Shown in pieces: positions 42,041 through 50,448 of a DNA stretch of 64,000 nt (position 1 is the first letter of the stretch; every line of letters starts with the position of its first letter). This DNA is from CAVQGM01 sp963712065. GTDB taxonomy: Bacteria > Actinomycetota > Acidimicrobiia > Acidimicrobiales > Acidimicrobilacustridaceae. A program made the translations under genes and the position numbers. The DNA is taken from positions 1,612,001 through 1,676,000 of the forward strand of contig CAVQGM010000002.1 of assembly GCA_963712065.1 (NCBI GenBank). The letters run 5' to 3'. The notes beneath the pieces are model-generated. The model was not told the origin of the DNA. It worked only from the letters and a program-made list of their open reading frames with translations, and made no database searches.

Positions 42041-42396
42041 CCCGCGTCCCGGATCTCGAGGCGGTCGCCGGGGACGACGTCCCAGTGGGCGAAGCAACCG
42101 GCCTCGGTCTCGATCACCGCGTGCGCGGACCACACCGGCGCGGCGACGCGGTTGGGTGCCAGCGTCACCACCTTGCGCACCACCAGGTCACGGTCGACGA
42201 AGGCGGCGTCGATGGGGAAGCGCATCCGGAACGTGTGCACGCTCCTCGCCGGCCGGAGGAGCAGCGCGCCGTCGATGCCGTCGCGGCCGAGCAGGCCGCG
42301 GCTTCGGGCGCGCCAGCCCTCGGCGACCTCGAGGGAGGCCAGCACCAGCTCCTCGCCCGGCGCGCCGGGCGCCCCCACGCGCACCAACCAGGCCAT
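42037..42396 (-). CDS. DUF192 protein
   Basis: 119 aa. DUF192 core: VAEGWRARSRGLLGRDGIDGALLLRPARSVHTFRMRFPIDAAFVDRD, with the usual MRFPID strand, and AVIETEAGCFAHWDVVPGD. This family is small and beta-rich, with no defined activity; some members are secreted, but there is no signal peptide here. ATG start; coupled by overlap to rsmI and by 3 bp to ychF upstream. Confidence 0.85.
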   Translation of the reverse strand: MAWLVRVGAPGAPGEELVLASLEVAEGWRARSRGLLGRDGIDGALLLRPARSVHTFRMRFPIDAAFVDRDLVVRKVVTLAPNRVAAPVWSAHAVIETEAGCFAHWDVVPGDRLEIRDAG

Positions 42397-42399
42397 CGC

Positions 42400-43476
42400 T
42401 CACACGTTGAAGCGGATCTCGAGGACGTCGCCGTCCTGGACCTCGTAGTCCTTGCCCTCCACCCGCAGCTTGCCGACCTCGCGAGCCTTGGACCACGACC
42501 CGATGTCGAGCAGCTCGTCCCAGTGGATGACCTCGGCCCGGATGAAGCCCTTCTCGAAGTCGGTGTGGATCACCCCGGCGCACTGGGGCGCCTTCCACCC
42601 GGCGCGGAACGTCCAGGCGCGGCTCTCCTTGTCGCCCGTGGTGAAGAAGGTGCGCAGGCCGAGCAGGTGGTAGGCGGTGCGGATGAAGCGGGGCAGGGCC
42701 CCCTCGCCGAGGCCGAGGGCCTCGAGCATCTCGGCCCGCTCGTCGACGTCGAGCTGGGCCGCTTCGGCCTCGAGCTGCACGCACATGCCGATGACCTCGC
42801 CGCAGCCCTCGAGCTCGGCCTCGACCGGCGCGGTCTTCTCGGGGATCCGGTCGAGGTCGTCCTCGCCGACGTTGACCACGGCCAGCACCGGCTTGTTGGT
42901 GAGCAGGAAGTACGACCGGAGCAGCTCGCGCCGGTCCGCCGGGAGCTCGGACCGGTAGATGGGTCGCCCCTCGGCGAGCACCGCGTGGGCCGCCTCGAGG
43001 GCGGCGACCTCGTCGGCCAGCGCCTTGTCGGCCCGGGCCGCCTTCTGCCGCTTGGTGAGCTGCGACTCGATGCTCTCGAGGTCGGCGAGGGCGAGCTCGA
43101 TCTCGAGCACCCGGAGGTGCTCGAGCGGGTCGGACGGACCGGGCACGTCGGTGTCGTCGAACGCCCGGAGCACGAACACGATGGCGTCGACCTCGCGGAT
43201 GCCGCCGAGGAAGCGGTTGCCGAGGCCCTCACCCTTGCTCGCCCCCTCGACCAGCCCGCCGATGTCGACGAACTGCACGCTCGTCGGCACGACGTTCTTC
43301 GAGCTGCTCATCTCGGCGAGCCGATCGAGGCGGGAGTCGAACACCTTGGCCACCCCGACGTTGGGGTCGGTGGTGGCGAAGGCGTAGGGCGCGGCCAGTG
43401 CGCTGCCGCCCGACAGGGCGTTGTACAGCGAGGACTTGCCCGCGTTGGGCAGGCCGACGAACCCGAAGCGCTCCAC
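42400..43476 (-). CDS. ychF: redox-regulated ATPase/GTPase YchF
   Basis: 358 aa. MERFGFVGLPNAGKSSLYNALSG carries the P-loop, with Ala in place of the usual Val and Ser in place of Thr; VQFVDIGGLVEGASKGEGLGNRFL follows as G3. A TGS domain ends the protein (DFEKGFIRAEVIHWDELL...GKDYEVQDGD). YchF is an ATP-preferring P-loop protein acting with ribosomes or in redox response. GTG start with TACCCT 6 nt upstream, divergent from the PHP gene at 43517. Confidence 0.95.
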   Translation of the reverse strand: MERFGFVGLPNAGKSSLYNALSGGSALAAPYAFATTDPNVGVAKVFDSRLDRLAEMSSSKNVVPTSVQFVDIGGLVEGASKGEGLGNRFLGGIREVDAIVFVLRAFDDTDVPGPSDPLEHLRVLEIELALADLESIESQLTKRQKAARADKALADEVAALEAAHAVLAEGRPIYRSELPADRRELLRSYFLLTNKPVLAVVNVGEDDLDRIPEKTAPVEAELEGCGEVIGMCVQLEAEAAQLDVDERAEMLEALGLGEGALPRFIRTAYHLLGLRTFFTTGDKESRAWTFRAGWKAPQCAGVIHTDFEKGFIRAEVIHWDELLDIGSWSKAREVGKLRVEGKDYEVQDGDVLEIRFNV

Positions 43477-43516
43477 GACGTCAGGGTAGTGGCGGGCGGC
43501 GCTACCTTCGGCCGAC

Positions 43517-44566
43517 GTGGATCCCGCCGCCGCCCTCGACCGGGTCGTCTACCTGCTCGACCGCACGCTGGCCGACGCGCCCCGGGTGCGGGCCTTCCAG
43601 CGCGCCGCCGAGGTGGTCCGCGACGCGGGCCCCGAGCGCATCGACGAGCTCGACCGTGCCGGCCGGCTCGAGGAGCTGCCCGGCATCGGCCGCTCGACGG
43701 GACGGGTCATCCACGAGGCGCTCCGCGGCGACACGCCCGGCTACCTTGCCCGACTGGAGGCCGAGTCGGTGCTGCCCCTGTCCGCGCCGGCCCGTCCCTA
43801 CCGCGAGGCGCTCCTCGGTGACTGCCACACGCACTCCGAGTGGAGCGACGGCGGCGCCCCGATCGAGGTGATGGCGGTGACCGCCATCGAGCTCGGCCAC
43901 GAGTACCTCGTGCTCACCGATCACTCGCCCCGTCTCACCGTCGCCCACGGCCTCGACCGCGACCGGCTGCTCGACCAGCTCGACGAGGTCGCCCGCCTCA
44001 ACGCCGACCTCGCGCCGTTCCGGATCCTCACCGGCATCGAGGTGGACATCCTCGACGACGGCTCCCTCGACCTCGACGACGACCTGCTGGCCCGGCTCGA
44101 CGTCGTGGTCGCGAGCATCCACTCGAAGCTGCGCATGGAGCGCACGGAGATGACCCGCCGCATGGTGATGGCCGTGGCGAGCCCCCACGTCGACATCCTC
44201 GGGCACTGCACGAACCGGAAGCTGCGGTCGCGGGGTTCGGCCGTGGCGTCCGACCCCGACGTGGCCCGCGCCCCGTCGCAGTTCGACGCCGAGATCGTCT
44301 TCGCCGCCTGCGCCCGCTTCGACACCGCCGTCGAGATCAACTGCCGGCCCGAGCGGCGCGACCCGCCCGACGACCTGCTCGACCTGGCCCTCGAGTGGGG
44401 ATGCAAGGTCGCCATCGACACCGACGCCCACGCGCCGGGCCAGCTCGAGTGGCAGGTGTTCGGCTGCGAGAGGGCCGCCGTCCACGGCATCGAGCCCGAG
44501 CGCATCGTCAACACCTGGGCGGCCGACGAGCTCGTGAGCTGGGCCGACACCCACCCCGAGGGGTAG
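43517..44566 (+). CDS. HhH plus PHP domain protein (PolX-type PHP, no polymerase domain)
   Basis: 349 aa. The N-terminus has a helix-hairpin-helix element (LEELPGIGRSTGRVI, 51-65) as in PolX; then a PHP phosphoesterase (100-345) with DCHTHSEWSDG, VLTDHSP, GIEVDI and DTDAHAPGQLEW, i.e. the metal-binding His/Asp set. The polymerase nucleotidyltransferase between them is missing. Likely a DNA-processing phosphoesterase. GTG start; TACCTT 8 nt upstream. Divergent from ychF. Confidence 0.85.
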   Translation: MDPAAALDRVVYLLDRTLADAPRVRAFQRAAEVVRDAGPERIDELDRAGRLEELPGIGRSTGRVIHEALRGDTPGYLARLEAESVLPLSAPARPYREALLGDCHTHSEWSDGGAPIEVMAVTAIELGHEYLVLTDHSPRLTVAHGLDRDRLLDQLDEVARLNADLAPFRILTGIEVDILDDGSLDLDDDLLARLDVVVASIHSKLRMERTEMTRRMVMAVASPHVDILGHCTNRKLRSRGSAVASDPDVARAPSQFDAEIVFAACARFDTAVEINCRPERRDPPDDLLDLALEWGCKVAIDTDAHAPGQLEWQVFGCERAAVHGIEPERIVNTWAADELVSWADTHPEG

Positions 44567-44578
44567 CCTCGCACTCCT

Positions 44579-44662
44579 ATGTCGAAGAAGACCGCCAAGC
44601 GAAAGACCAACGCGCGCCGCAAGAAGGCGAACCACGGCAGCAAGCCCAACGCCGGCCGCTGA
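44579..44662 (+). CDS. mini ribosomal protein bL37
   Basis: 27 aa: it starts MSKKTAKRKTNARRKK and ends ANHGSKPNAGR. The ANHG-x-(K/R)-PN ending matches the tiny 50S protein bL37 found in mycobacterial ribosome structures, which is also about 24 residues and Arg/Lys-rich. ATG at 44579, with TAGCCT 9 nt upstream. It lies 12 bp after the PHP gene stop and 27 bp before queF. Missed by length-limited gene finders. Confidence 0.85.
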   Translation: MSKKTAKRKTNARRKKANHGSKPNAGR

Positions 44663-44689
44663 CGCGCCGGACCCCTGCCGGACCCGGTC

Positions 44690-45040
44690 ATGCCGTCGCA
44701 GCCCTCGACCGACCTCGTCACCGTCCCCAACCCGCACCCCGGACGGGACTACGAGGTGTCCTGCGAGACCCCCGAGCTGACCTGCCTCTGCCCGGTCACC
44801 GGGCAGCCCGACTTCGCCGAGGTCACCATCCGGTACGTGCCCGACCACACCCTGGTCGAGCTGAAGTCCCTCAAGCTCTACCTGTGGAGCTTCCGCGACG
44901 AGGGCGCCTACCACGAAGACGTCACCAACCGGATCCTCGACGACCTCGTCGGGGCCGTCGCCCCCCGCCGCATGACGGTCGAGACCCGCTGGAACGTCCG
45001 CGGCGGGATCACCACCACCGTCACCGCCGCCCACCCCTGA
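44690..45040 (+). CDS. queF: NADPH-dependent preQ0 reductase QueF
   Basis: 116 aa, the small unimodular QueF. The catalytic Cys34 lies in TCLCPVTGQPDF with Asp41, Glu57 is in LVELKSLKLYLWSFRDEGAYHE, and His75 follows. It reduces preQ0 to preQ1 in queuosine synthesis. Other que genes are not in this window, so the pathway is presumably scattered or salvage-based. ATG start; no riboswitch seen upstream. Confidence 0.92.
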   Translation: MPSQPSTDLVTVPNPHPGRDYEVSCETPELTCLCPVTGQPDFAEVTIRYVPDHTLVELKSLKLYLWSFRDEGAYHEDVTNRILDDLVGAVAPRRMTVETRWNVRGGITTTVTAAHP

Positions 45041-45216
45041 GGGACGCCCACGGCGGCCGTCCGGCTCCCCTCGGCGCCGGCTCGTACGCTCCGGCCCCGC
45101 GGATCGGCCCGAACGGACCTTCGCCCCTTCCCCTCGGCCCGCGCCGGTCGTAGGTTCATCGGGGAGAGCTGAACTCGGAGGGGGCCGATGTCCGAGCACG
45201 CGGCGAGGTCGATCCC
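45041..45216 (+). other. leader region before a small unknown gene
   Basis: 176 bp. TAGGTT at about 45152 may be a -10, which would give a transcript with a leader of about 55 nt. GAGG lies 8 nt before the ATG at 45217. No palindrome or hairpin of note. Confidence 0.3.
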
Positions 45217-45507
45217 ATGACGCCGAGCCCGGTGCGACGGCGCACCCCTGTCGACGCGGCCATGGCCCATCTCCTGCACCTGTTGATGGCCGAGGACCTC
45301 CCGCCGGATCGGGCCGCACCCCGGTTGTGCGAGCAGGTCCGCGATCCTCGTGTCCTGCGCCAGATGGCGGCCCGGGTGCAGCGGGCCCTGGTCGAACGGC
45401 CCTCGGCCCTCGCCATCGCGACGCTGCAGACCATCGAGACCGCCCTCGGCCTGGTGGAGCGGGCCGAGCCCGGGTCGGCACCACCACGAGCCGCCGGCTG
45501 GGGCTGA
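45217..45507 (+). CDS. small helical unknown protein
   Basis: 96 aa. Mostly helical (AAMAHLLHLLMAEDLPPD, RQMAARVQRALVERPSALAIATLQTIETALGL), with no signal, membrane segment or recognised motif. ATG with GAGG at a fitting distance. Convergent with the phosphohexomutase gene, 58 bp apart. Support is codon-position composition and a plausible RBS, so confidence is moderate. Confidence 0.45.
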   Translation: MTPSPVRRRTPVDAAMAHLLHLLMAEDLPPDRAAPRLCEQVRDPRVLRQMAARVQRALVERPSALAIATLQTIETALGLVERAEPGSAPPRAAGWG

Positions 45508-45565
45508 CGCTCCGCGCGAGGGCTCGGTCGAGCCGGGGCGCAGGTTCGACCCCTCGCACGACCCG

Positions 45566-47287
45566 CTACTCCTCGAGCCCCATGAGCTCGTCGGCACCGG
45601 CGCGCAACGCCGCCAGCCGGGCCTCGCCCTCCTCGGCCGACGAGGCCACGACCTCGGCGTACGCCTTGAGCTTCGGTTCGGTGCCGCTCGGCCGGAACGC
45701 GACACGGGAGCGGTCGGCGAGGTGCAGGACGACCACGTCGGCTGGTGGCAGCCCGGACACGCCGCCGGCGAGATCGACGACCGAGGTGACCCGGTGGGCG
45801 CCGAGGGTGGCCGGTGGGGCGGCTCGGAGGCGCGCCATGGTCTCGGCCATCCGCTCCTCGGCCCCGGGCCCCTCGAGCCGCCACGACCACCCGGCGGTGA
45901 GGTGGTGGCCGAAGCGGTCGGCCAGGTCGCCGAGCCGGTCCCACACCGAACGCCCCTCGGCGCGGAGCCGGGCGGCGACGTCGGCCAGCACCAGGGCGGC
46001 GGCGATGCCGTCCTTGTCACGGACGAACCCGTCGACCGAGAACCCGAGCGCCTCTTCGTAGCCGAACACCCAGGTCCAGTCGGGATGGACGATCCCGGGT
46101 CGCACCACCCACTTGAACCCGGTGAGCGTCTCGGCATGATGGGCACCGTGCGCCTCGGCCAACCGGTCGAGCAGCGACGACGACACGATCGTGCGCACGA
46201 CCAGGCGCTCACCACCGAGCCGCGTCCGCAGCAGGTGGTCGGCGAGCAGGGCGGCGATCTGGTCGCCGTCGAGCTCGCGCCAGCCGCCCTCCGGGTGGGG
46301 TGCGGCCACCCCGAGTCGGTCGGCGTCGGGGTCGTGGGCGATCACGAGGTCGCTGCCGGCGGCCGCGGCGCGCGAGACCGCCAGCTCGAGCGCGCCCGGC
46401 TCTTCGGGGTTGGGGAACAGCAGCGTCGGGAAGTCGCCGTCGGGTACGGCCTGCGAGGCGACCACGTCGAGGGGCGGGAACCCGGCGGCGGCGAAGGCGC
46501 GCCGGGTGAGCTCGAGGCCGACACCGTGGAGCGCGGTGTACGTGACGGCCAGCCGGCGGGGCGCGTCGTCGTCCCGCACGAGCGACGTGATCCGCTCGAG
46601 GTAGGCCTCGACGAGCTCGTCGCCGAGCACCGCGACCCCCTCGGCGGCGGCCAGCACCGTCGGGTCGGCGTCGCCCGGCACCACCGTGCCCAGCCGAAGG
46701 TCGACGGCCAGCTCGATCTCGCCCTCGGCGGGGGGCACCGGCTGGGCACCGTCGCCCAGGTAGACCTTGATGCCGTTGTCGGCGCGCGGGTTGTGGCTGG
46801 CGGTGATCATCACCCCCGCGTCGGCGGCGAGGTGGCGCACGGCGAAGGCCACCAGCGGCGTGGGCACGGGTACCACGAAGCGCTGCACCCGGCAGTGGTG
46901 GGCGGCCAGCACGGCGGCGACGTCGCCGGCGAACCCGTCGGACCGGTGGCGTGCGTCGTACCCGACGATCACGAGACGGCCGGGGCCGAGCCAATCGGCC
47001 AACCCGCCGGCGACGGCCCGCACCACGGCCCGGTTCATCCGGCGGGGGCCGGCGCCCATCGGGGCGCGGAACCCGGAGGTCCCGAAGCGGATCGGGCCGC
47101 CGAAGCGGTCGACGAGGTCGGGCAGCACGTCGAGGTCGGTGCGGGCCAGCAGCTCCTCCAGCTCGCCGCGGGTCTCGGGGTCGGGATCGATCGCGATCCA
47201 GGCCCGGGCGCGGGCGTCGAGGTCGGCCCTCGTGGCCGCGGTGGGGGGCTCGGCGGGCTGGTCGCCCGACGGATCGGTCTCGGACAC
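45566..47287 (-). CDS. phosphohexomutase (PGM/PMM family)
   Basis: 573 aa, the long alpha-D-phosphohexomutase form (phosphoglucomutase/phosphopentomutase-like 2). The phosphoserine loop is MITASHNPRADNGIKVY, the metal loop is IAHDPDADRLGVA, and sugar/phosphate loops are GFKWVVRPG, GYEEALGF and FRPSGTEPKLK. It interconverts 1- and 6-phosphosugars. GTG at 47287 was chosen to fit domain limits; the open frame extends further without conserved sequence. Confidence 0.9.
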   Translation of the reverse strand: MSETDPSGDQPAEPPTAATRADLDARARAWIAIDPDPETRGELEELLARTDLDVLPDLVDRFGGPIRFGTSGFRAPMGAGPRRMNRAVVRAVAGGLADWLGPGRLVIVGYDARHRSDGFAGDVAAVLAAHHCRVQRFVVPVPTPLVAFAVRHLAADAGVMITASHNPRADNGIKVYLGDGAQPVPPAEGEIELAVDLRLGTVVPGDADPTVLAAAEGVAVLGDELVEAYLERITSLVRDDDAPRRLAVTYTALHGVGLELTRRAFAAAGFPPLDVVASQAVPDGDFPTLLFPNPEEPGALELAVSRAAAAGSDLVIAHDPDADRLGVAAPHPEGGWRELDGDQIAALLADHLLRTRLGGERLVVRTIVSSSLLDRLAEAHGAHHAETLTGFKWVVRPGIVHPDWTWVFGYEEALGFSVDGFVRDKDGIAAALVLADVAARLRAEGRSVWDRLGDLADRFGHHLTAGWSWRLEGPGAEERMAETMARLRAAPPATLGAHRVTSVVDLAGGVSGLPPADVVVLHLADRSRVAFRPSGTEPKLKAYAEVVASSAEEGEARLAALRAGADELMGLEE

Positions 47288-47369
47288 GGTCGTACAGTCT
47301 GCCCCGAGCCCGACGCGCCCCCGTACCGGCCCCGGTCGCGTCCCGGCCGGCCGGGTTAGGGTCCCGTCG

Positions 47370-48032
47370 GTGGTCACCATCGACGAGCTGCGGGTCGGCG
47401 ACGAGCCCGAGACCTGGGTGGCGGCCGGGTTCCACGTCGACGACGACGGGGTCTGCCGGATCGGCCACGTGCGGGTGCGCCTCCTCGGTCGCGGGGCCGG
47501 CAGGCGGATCCTGTCGTGGAGCCTCCGCGACGCCGTCGCTCCCCCGGGCGGGTCGATCGACGGGCTGGCCACCGACGACGCGACGGCCGAGCCGTGCACG
47601 CCGGCCGGGCACCCGAACGGGGCGATGCTGATCGACCACGTGGTGCTCGTCACCCCCGACACCGCCCGCACGGTCGAAGCCCTCCGTGCCGTCGGCCTCG
47701 AGCCGCGCCGGACCCGGCACACCGACACCTACGGGGCCCCGTTCCTCCAGACCTTCTTCCGGGCCGGGGAGGTCATCGTCGAGCTCATCGGACCCGAGGC
47801 GCCGTCGGGAGACGGCCCGGCCGCGTTCTTCGGGCTCGCCCACACGGTCGACGACCTCGATGCCACCGCCGCGTTCCTGGGCGACCACCTCGGCCGGGTC
47901 AAGGACGCGGTGCAGCCGGGCCGGCGGATCGCGACCCTGCGCCACGAGGACGCGGGGATGTCGGTGGCCACGGCGTTCATGAGCGCGGGGGACCCCGCCC
48001 GGCCGACCGAGAGCGACGACCGACCGCCGTGA
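47370..48032 (+). CDS. VOC/glyoxalase-fold protein
   Basis: 220 aa. An N-terminal half with no metal signature (VCRIGHVRVRLLG...LSWSL), then a glyoxalase-like repeat: LIDHVVLVTPDTARTVEALRAVGLEPRRTR, EVIVELIGPE, and GLAHTVDDLDATAAFLGDHLG. His, Glu and His are candidate ligands. Reaction unknown. GTG start with TAGGGT 7 nt upstream. Confidence 0.8.
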   Translation: MVTIDELRVGDEPETWVAAGFHVDDDGVCRIGHVRVRLLGRGAGRRILSWSLRDAVAPPGGSIDGLATDDATAEPCTPAGHPNGAMLIDHVVLVTPDTARTVEALRAVGLEPRRTRHTDTYGAPFLQTFFRAGEVIVELIGPEAPSGDGPAAFFGLAHTVDDLDATAAFLGDHLGRVKDAVQPGRRIATLRHEDAGMSVATAFMSAGDPARPTESDDRPP

Positions 48033-48081
48033 CGGCCCTCGACCGGCAGCCCTCCTGGGACCGGGTACCCTCGGCAGCGCC

Positions 48082-48684
48082 ATGCTCGACCACGTCTTCA
48101 CCGACGCCATCGGCGCACTCCGGGACGCGTTCGAGAACGCCCTCCTCGAGCGCCAGGCCTTCGAGGAGCGGTTCCAGGTCGACGTGCTCCTCGGCGACAT
48201 GACCTGGGAGACGAGCTACGGGCTGCCCGGCGAGGGCCTCCCGCCGCGGGTGCAGGCCGACATCACCCTGGACTGGGGCACCTGGTCGCAGACGGCCTAC
48301 CGGTCGTGGTACATCGGCGAGCCGTTCGACGAGCCGCCTCGCATCGACATCGAGATCGTGCTGCGGGTGCAGCGCCTCGCCTCCGCCCCCGATCCCGCCG
48401 CCCTGCTCGACGTGCTCCCCGAGGAGAGCACCACGATCGGCGGCGAATCGCTGCGACGATCGGGCCCGACCATCGAGACGTCGTACCCGTTCGACCTCAA
48501 AGAGCCCGAGTACGCCATCGAGGTCTCCTACGAGGGCAGCTACGAGTTCGACGAGTCGGTGCTGGCCGACGGCTCGCTGCTCGACGGCCACTTCCAGGCC
48601 ATGGGCGGGTGGATCTCGTCGATGCTCGTGCGGGTCGGCGACGTGAAGTGGGACTTCCTCCCGCCCTTCGAGCTCGACACCTGA
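48082..48684 (+). CDS. unknown soluble protein
   Basis: 200 aa, no family recognised. N-terminal amphipathic helix (MLDHVFTDAIGALRDAFENALLERQAF), then strand-rich acidic sequence with many aromatic residues (MTWETSYGLPG, TLDWGTWSQTAYRSWYIG, VSYEGSYEFDES) and a C-terminal DVKWDFLPPFELDT. No signal peptide. It might be a ligand-binding or regulatory domain, but I cannot assign it. ATG; TACCCT 10 nt upstream. Confidence 0.65.
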   Translation: MLDHVFTDAIGALRDAFENALLERQAFEERFQVDVLLGDMTWETSYGLPGEGLPPRVQADITLDWGTWSQTAYRSWYIGEPFDEPPRIDIEIVLRVQRLASAPDPAALLDVLPEESTTIGGESLRRSGPTIETSYPFDLKEPEYAIEVSYEGSYEFDESVLADGSLLDGHFQAMGGWISSMLVRVGDVKWDFLPPFELDT

Positions 48685-48710
48685 CCGGGGAAACCCGCGA
48701 GACTCGGACC

Positions 48711-49505
48711 ATGACCGACGTCGTGCTCGTCGAGGTCGCCGATCGGGTCGGTCTCGTCACCCTCAACCGGCCCGAGAAGCGCAACGCCCTGAACCGGGAG
48801 GTGCAGCGCGCCATTCCCCGGGTGATCGCTGACCTCGATGCCGACGACGGGGTCGACGTGATCGTCCTCACCGGCGCCGACCCCGCGTTCTGCGCGGGGG
48901 TCGACCTGAAGGAGCTGGGCTCGGGCTCCCGTGAGCTGGTGCTCCCGAACGACGAGGACACGACGGGCGGGTCGTCGCCGCGCCGGGGCCCGATGCCGAG
49001 CCACGCCAAGCCCGTCATCGGCGCCGTCAACGGCGTGGCCGTCACCGGCGGGCTCGAGCTGGCGCTGGCCTGCGACTTCCTCGTCGCGTCCGAGCGGGCC
49101 CGCTTCGCCGACACCCACGCCCGGGTGGGGGTGATGCCGGGCTGGGGGCTCACGGTGCTGCTCCCCCAGGCCGTCGGCCTGCGGCGAGCGCGGGAGATGA
49201 GCACCACCGGCAACTACGTCGACGCCGGGACGGCGCTGGCGTGGGGCCTGGTCGACCACGTCGTACCCCACGACGAGCTCCTGGCGTTCACCCGCTCGCT
49301 GGCGGCCGACATCGTGAGCAACGACCAGCGGGGCGTGCAACGCCTGCTGCAGACCTACGCCGAGGTGGCCGGCACCACCGTCGACGAGGGATGGCGCATC
49401 GAGTCGCGGGTGGCACGCGAGTGGGCGGCCACCGCCTTGGACCCGGCCGAGGTGGAGCGGCGCCGGCAGGGCATCACCGAGCGCGGACGCGCCCAGCAGG
49501 CATGA
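48711..49505 (+). CDS. enoyl-CoA hydratase/isomerase family protein
   Basis: 264 aa crotonase. Motifs LNRPEKRNALNREV, FCAGVDLKELG and VNGVAVTGGLELALACD are present; the first catalytic Glu is kept (Glu116), the second is His136 (ADTHARVGVMPGWG). The family name therefore holds, but hydratase chemistry is not assured. ATG start. Convergent with the dienoyl-CoA isomerase gene, 22 bp apart; two crotonases facing each other suggest a lipid-degradation locus. Confidence 0.85.
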   Translation: MTDVVLVEVADRVGLVTLNRPEKRNALNREVQRAIPRVIADLDADDGVDVIVLTGADPAFCAGVDLKELGSGSRELVLPNDEDTTGGSSPRRGPMPSHAKPVIGAVNGVAVTGGLELALACDFLVASERARFADTHARVGVMPGWGLTVLLPQAVGLRRAREMSTTGNYVDAGTALAWGLVDHVVPHDELLAFTRSLAADIVSNDQRGVQRLLQTYAEVAGTTVDEGWRIESRVAREWAATALDPAEVERRRQGITERGRAQQA

Positions 49506-49527
49506 GCTCCCTCGGTGCCTCGCCGGC

Positions 49528-50376
49528 TCAGAAACCCTCGGGGTTGGGGAGCAGGTCGTCGAACGACGGATCGCGCTGCTCGCCCTTGGCGGCGAAGCTC
49601 TCCATCATGTCGGCCGGCTGGAACATGCCGGTCTGCCACGTGGCGATGTAGTTGAGGGCGTCGGCGGTGGAGTGATCGCGGGCGTAGGTGATCATCTCCT
49701 TCGAGCCCCACACGGCGAGCGGGCTCTTCGACGCGATCTCGGCGGCGATGCCGAGCACGTCGGTGAGCATCTCGGCCTGCGTCGGGTACACCTCGTTCAC
49801 GAGGCCGACCTCCTTGGCCCGAGCCGCGGTCATGCGCCGACCGGTGTAGGCGTACTCGCGGGCGACGCCCTCCGGGATGAGCTTGGGGAGGCGCTGCAGC
49901 GTGCCGACGTCGGCGGTCATGCCGATGTTGATCTCCTGGATGACGAAGAACGCGTCGTCGGTGGCGTATCGGCAGTCGGCGGCGGTCACCATGTCGACCG
50001 CTCCCCCGACGACCCCGCCGTGCACGGCGGCGAGCACCGGCATGCGCGACTGCTCGAGGGCGCTGAAGCTGTCCTGCAGCATCAACGCCGTCTGCCGGAG
50101 GCGAGCCCTCAGCCGACCGGTCTCGGCCGGCTCGGCGCCGCCCCCCTCGATGCCGCCGCCGCTCGTGAACACGCTCAGGTCCATGCCGGCGCTGAAGTGC
50201 CGGCCGGTCGACGAGATCACGAGCACGCGGGTCGAGCCGTCGGCGTCGAGCTCACGGACGAGCTGGGGAAGCTCCGTCCAGAACGCCGGGATCATGGAGT
50301 TGAGCTCGTCCGGCCGGTTGAGCCTGAGGTGGGCCACCTTGTCGGTGACCTCGAGGTCGAAGCACGTGGAACCCAT
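49528..50376 (-). CDS. Delta3,5-Delta2,4-dienoyl-CoA isomerase-like crotonase
   Basis: 282 aa. The active-site triad of mammalian ECH1 is reproduced with exact spacing: Asp128 (GGAVDMVTAADCRY), Glu148 (FVIQEINIG) and Asp156 (MTADVGTLQRLPKLI), matching rat D176/E196/D204 (20 and 8 apart). It isomerises 3,5-dienoyl-CoA to 2,4-dienoyl-CoA in beta-oxidation of odd-positioned double bonds. ATG start. A strong hairpin lies upstream (50403-50424), so it is probably transcribed separately from the diiron gene. Confidence 0.88.
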   Translation of the reverse strand: MGSTCFDLEVTDKVAHLRLNRPDELNSMIPAFWTELPQLVRELDADGSTRVLVISSTGRHFSAGMDLSVFTSGGGIEGGGAEPAETGRLRARLRQTALMLQDSFSALEQSRMPVLAAVHGGVVGGAVDMVTAADCRYATDDAFFVIQEINIGMTADVGTLQRLPKLIPEGVAREYAYTGRRMTAARAKEVGLVNEVYPTQAEMLTDVLGIAAEIASKSPLAVWGSKEMITYARDHSTADALNYIATWQTGMFQPADMMESFAAKGEQRDPSFDDLLPNPEGF

Positions 50377-50402
50377 GGGATCAGCCTCTCATGAACGCGA
50401 GC

Positions 50403-50424
50403 GGGGCGCCCCGGAGGGCGCCCC
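50403..50424 (-). terminator. hairpin after the diiron gene
   Basis: GGGGCGCCC, a 4-nt loop and GGGCGCCCC form a perfect 9-bp stem, 25 bp downstream of the diiron gene stop and 27 bp before the isomerase start. No T run follows, as is usual for terminators in GC-rich actinobacteria. Confidence 0.55.
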
Positions 50425-50448
50425 GTCGATCGATCGGAACGCGCGCGC

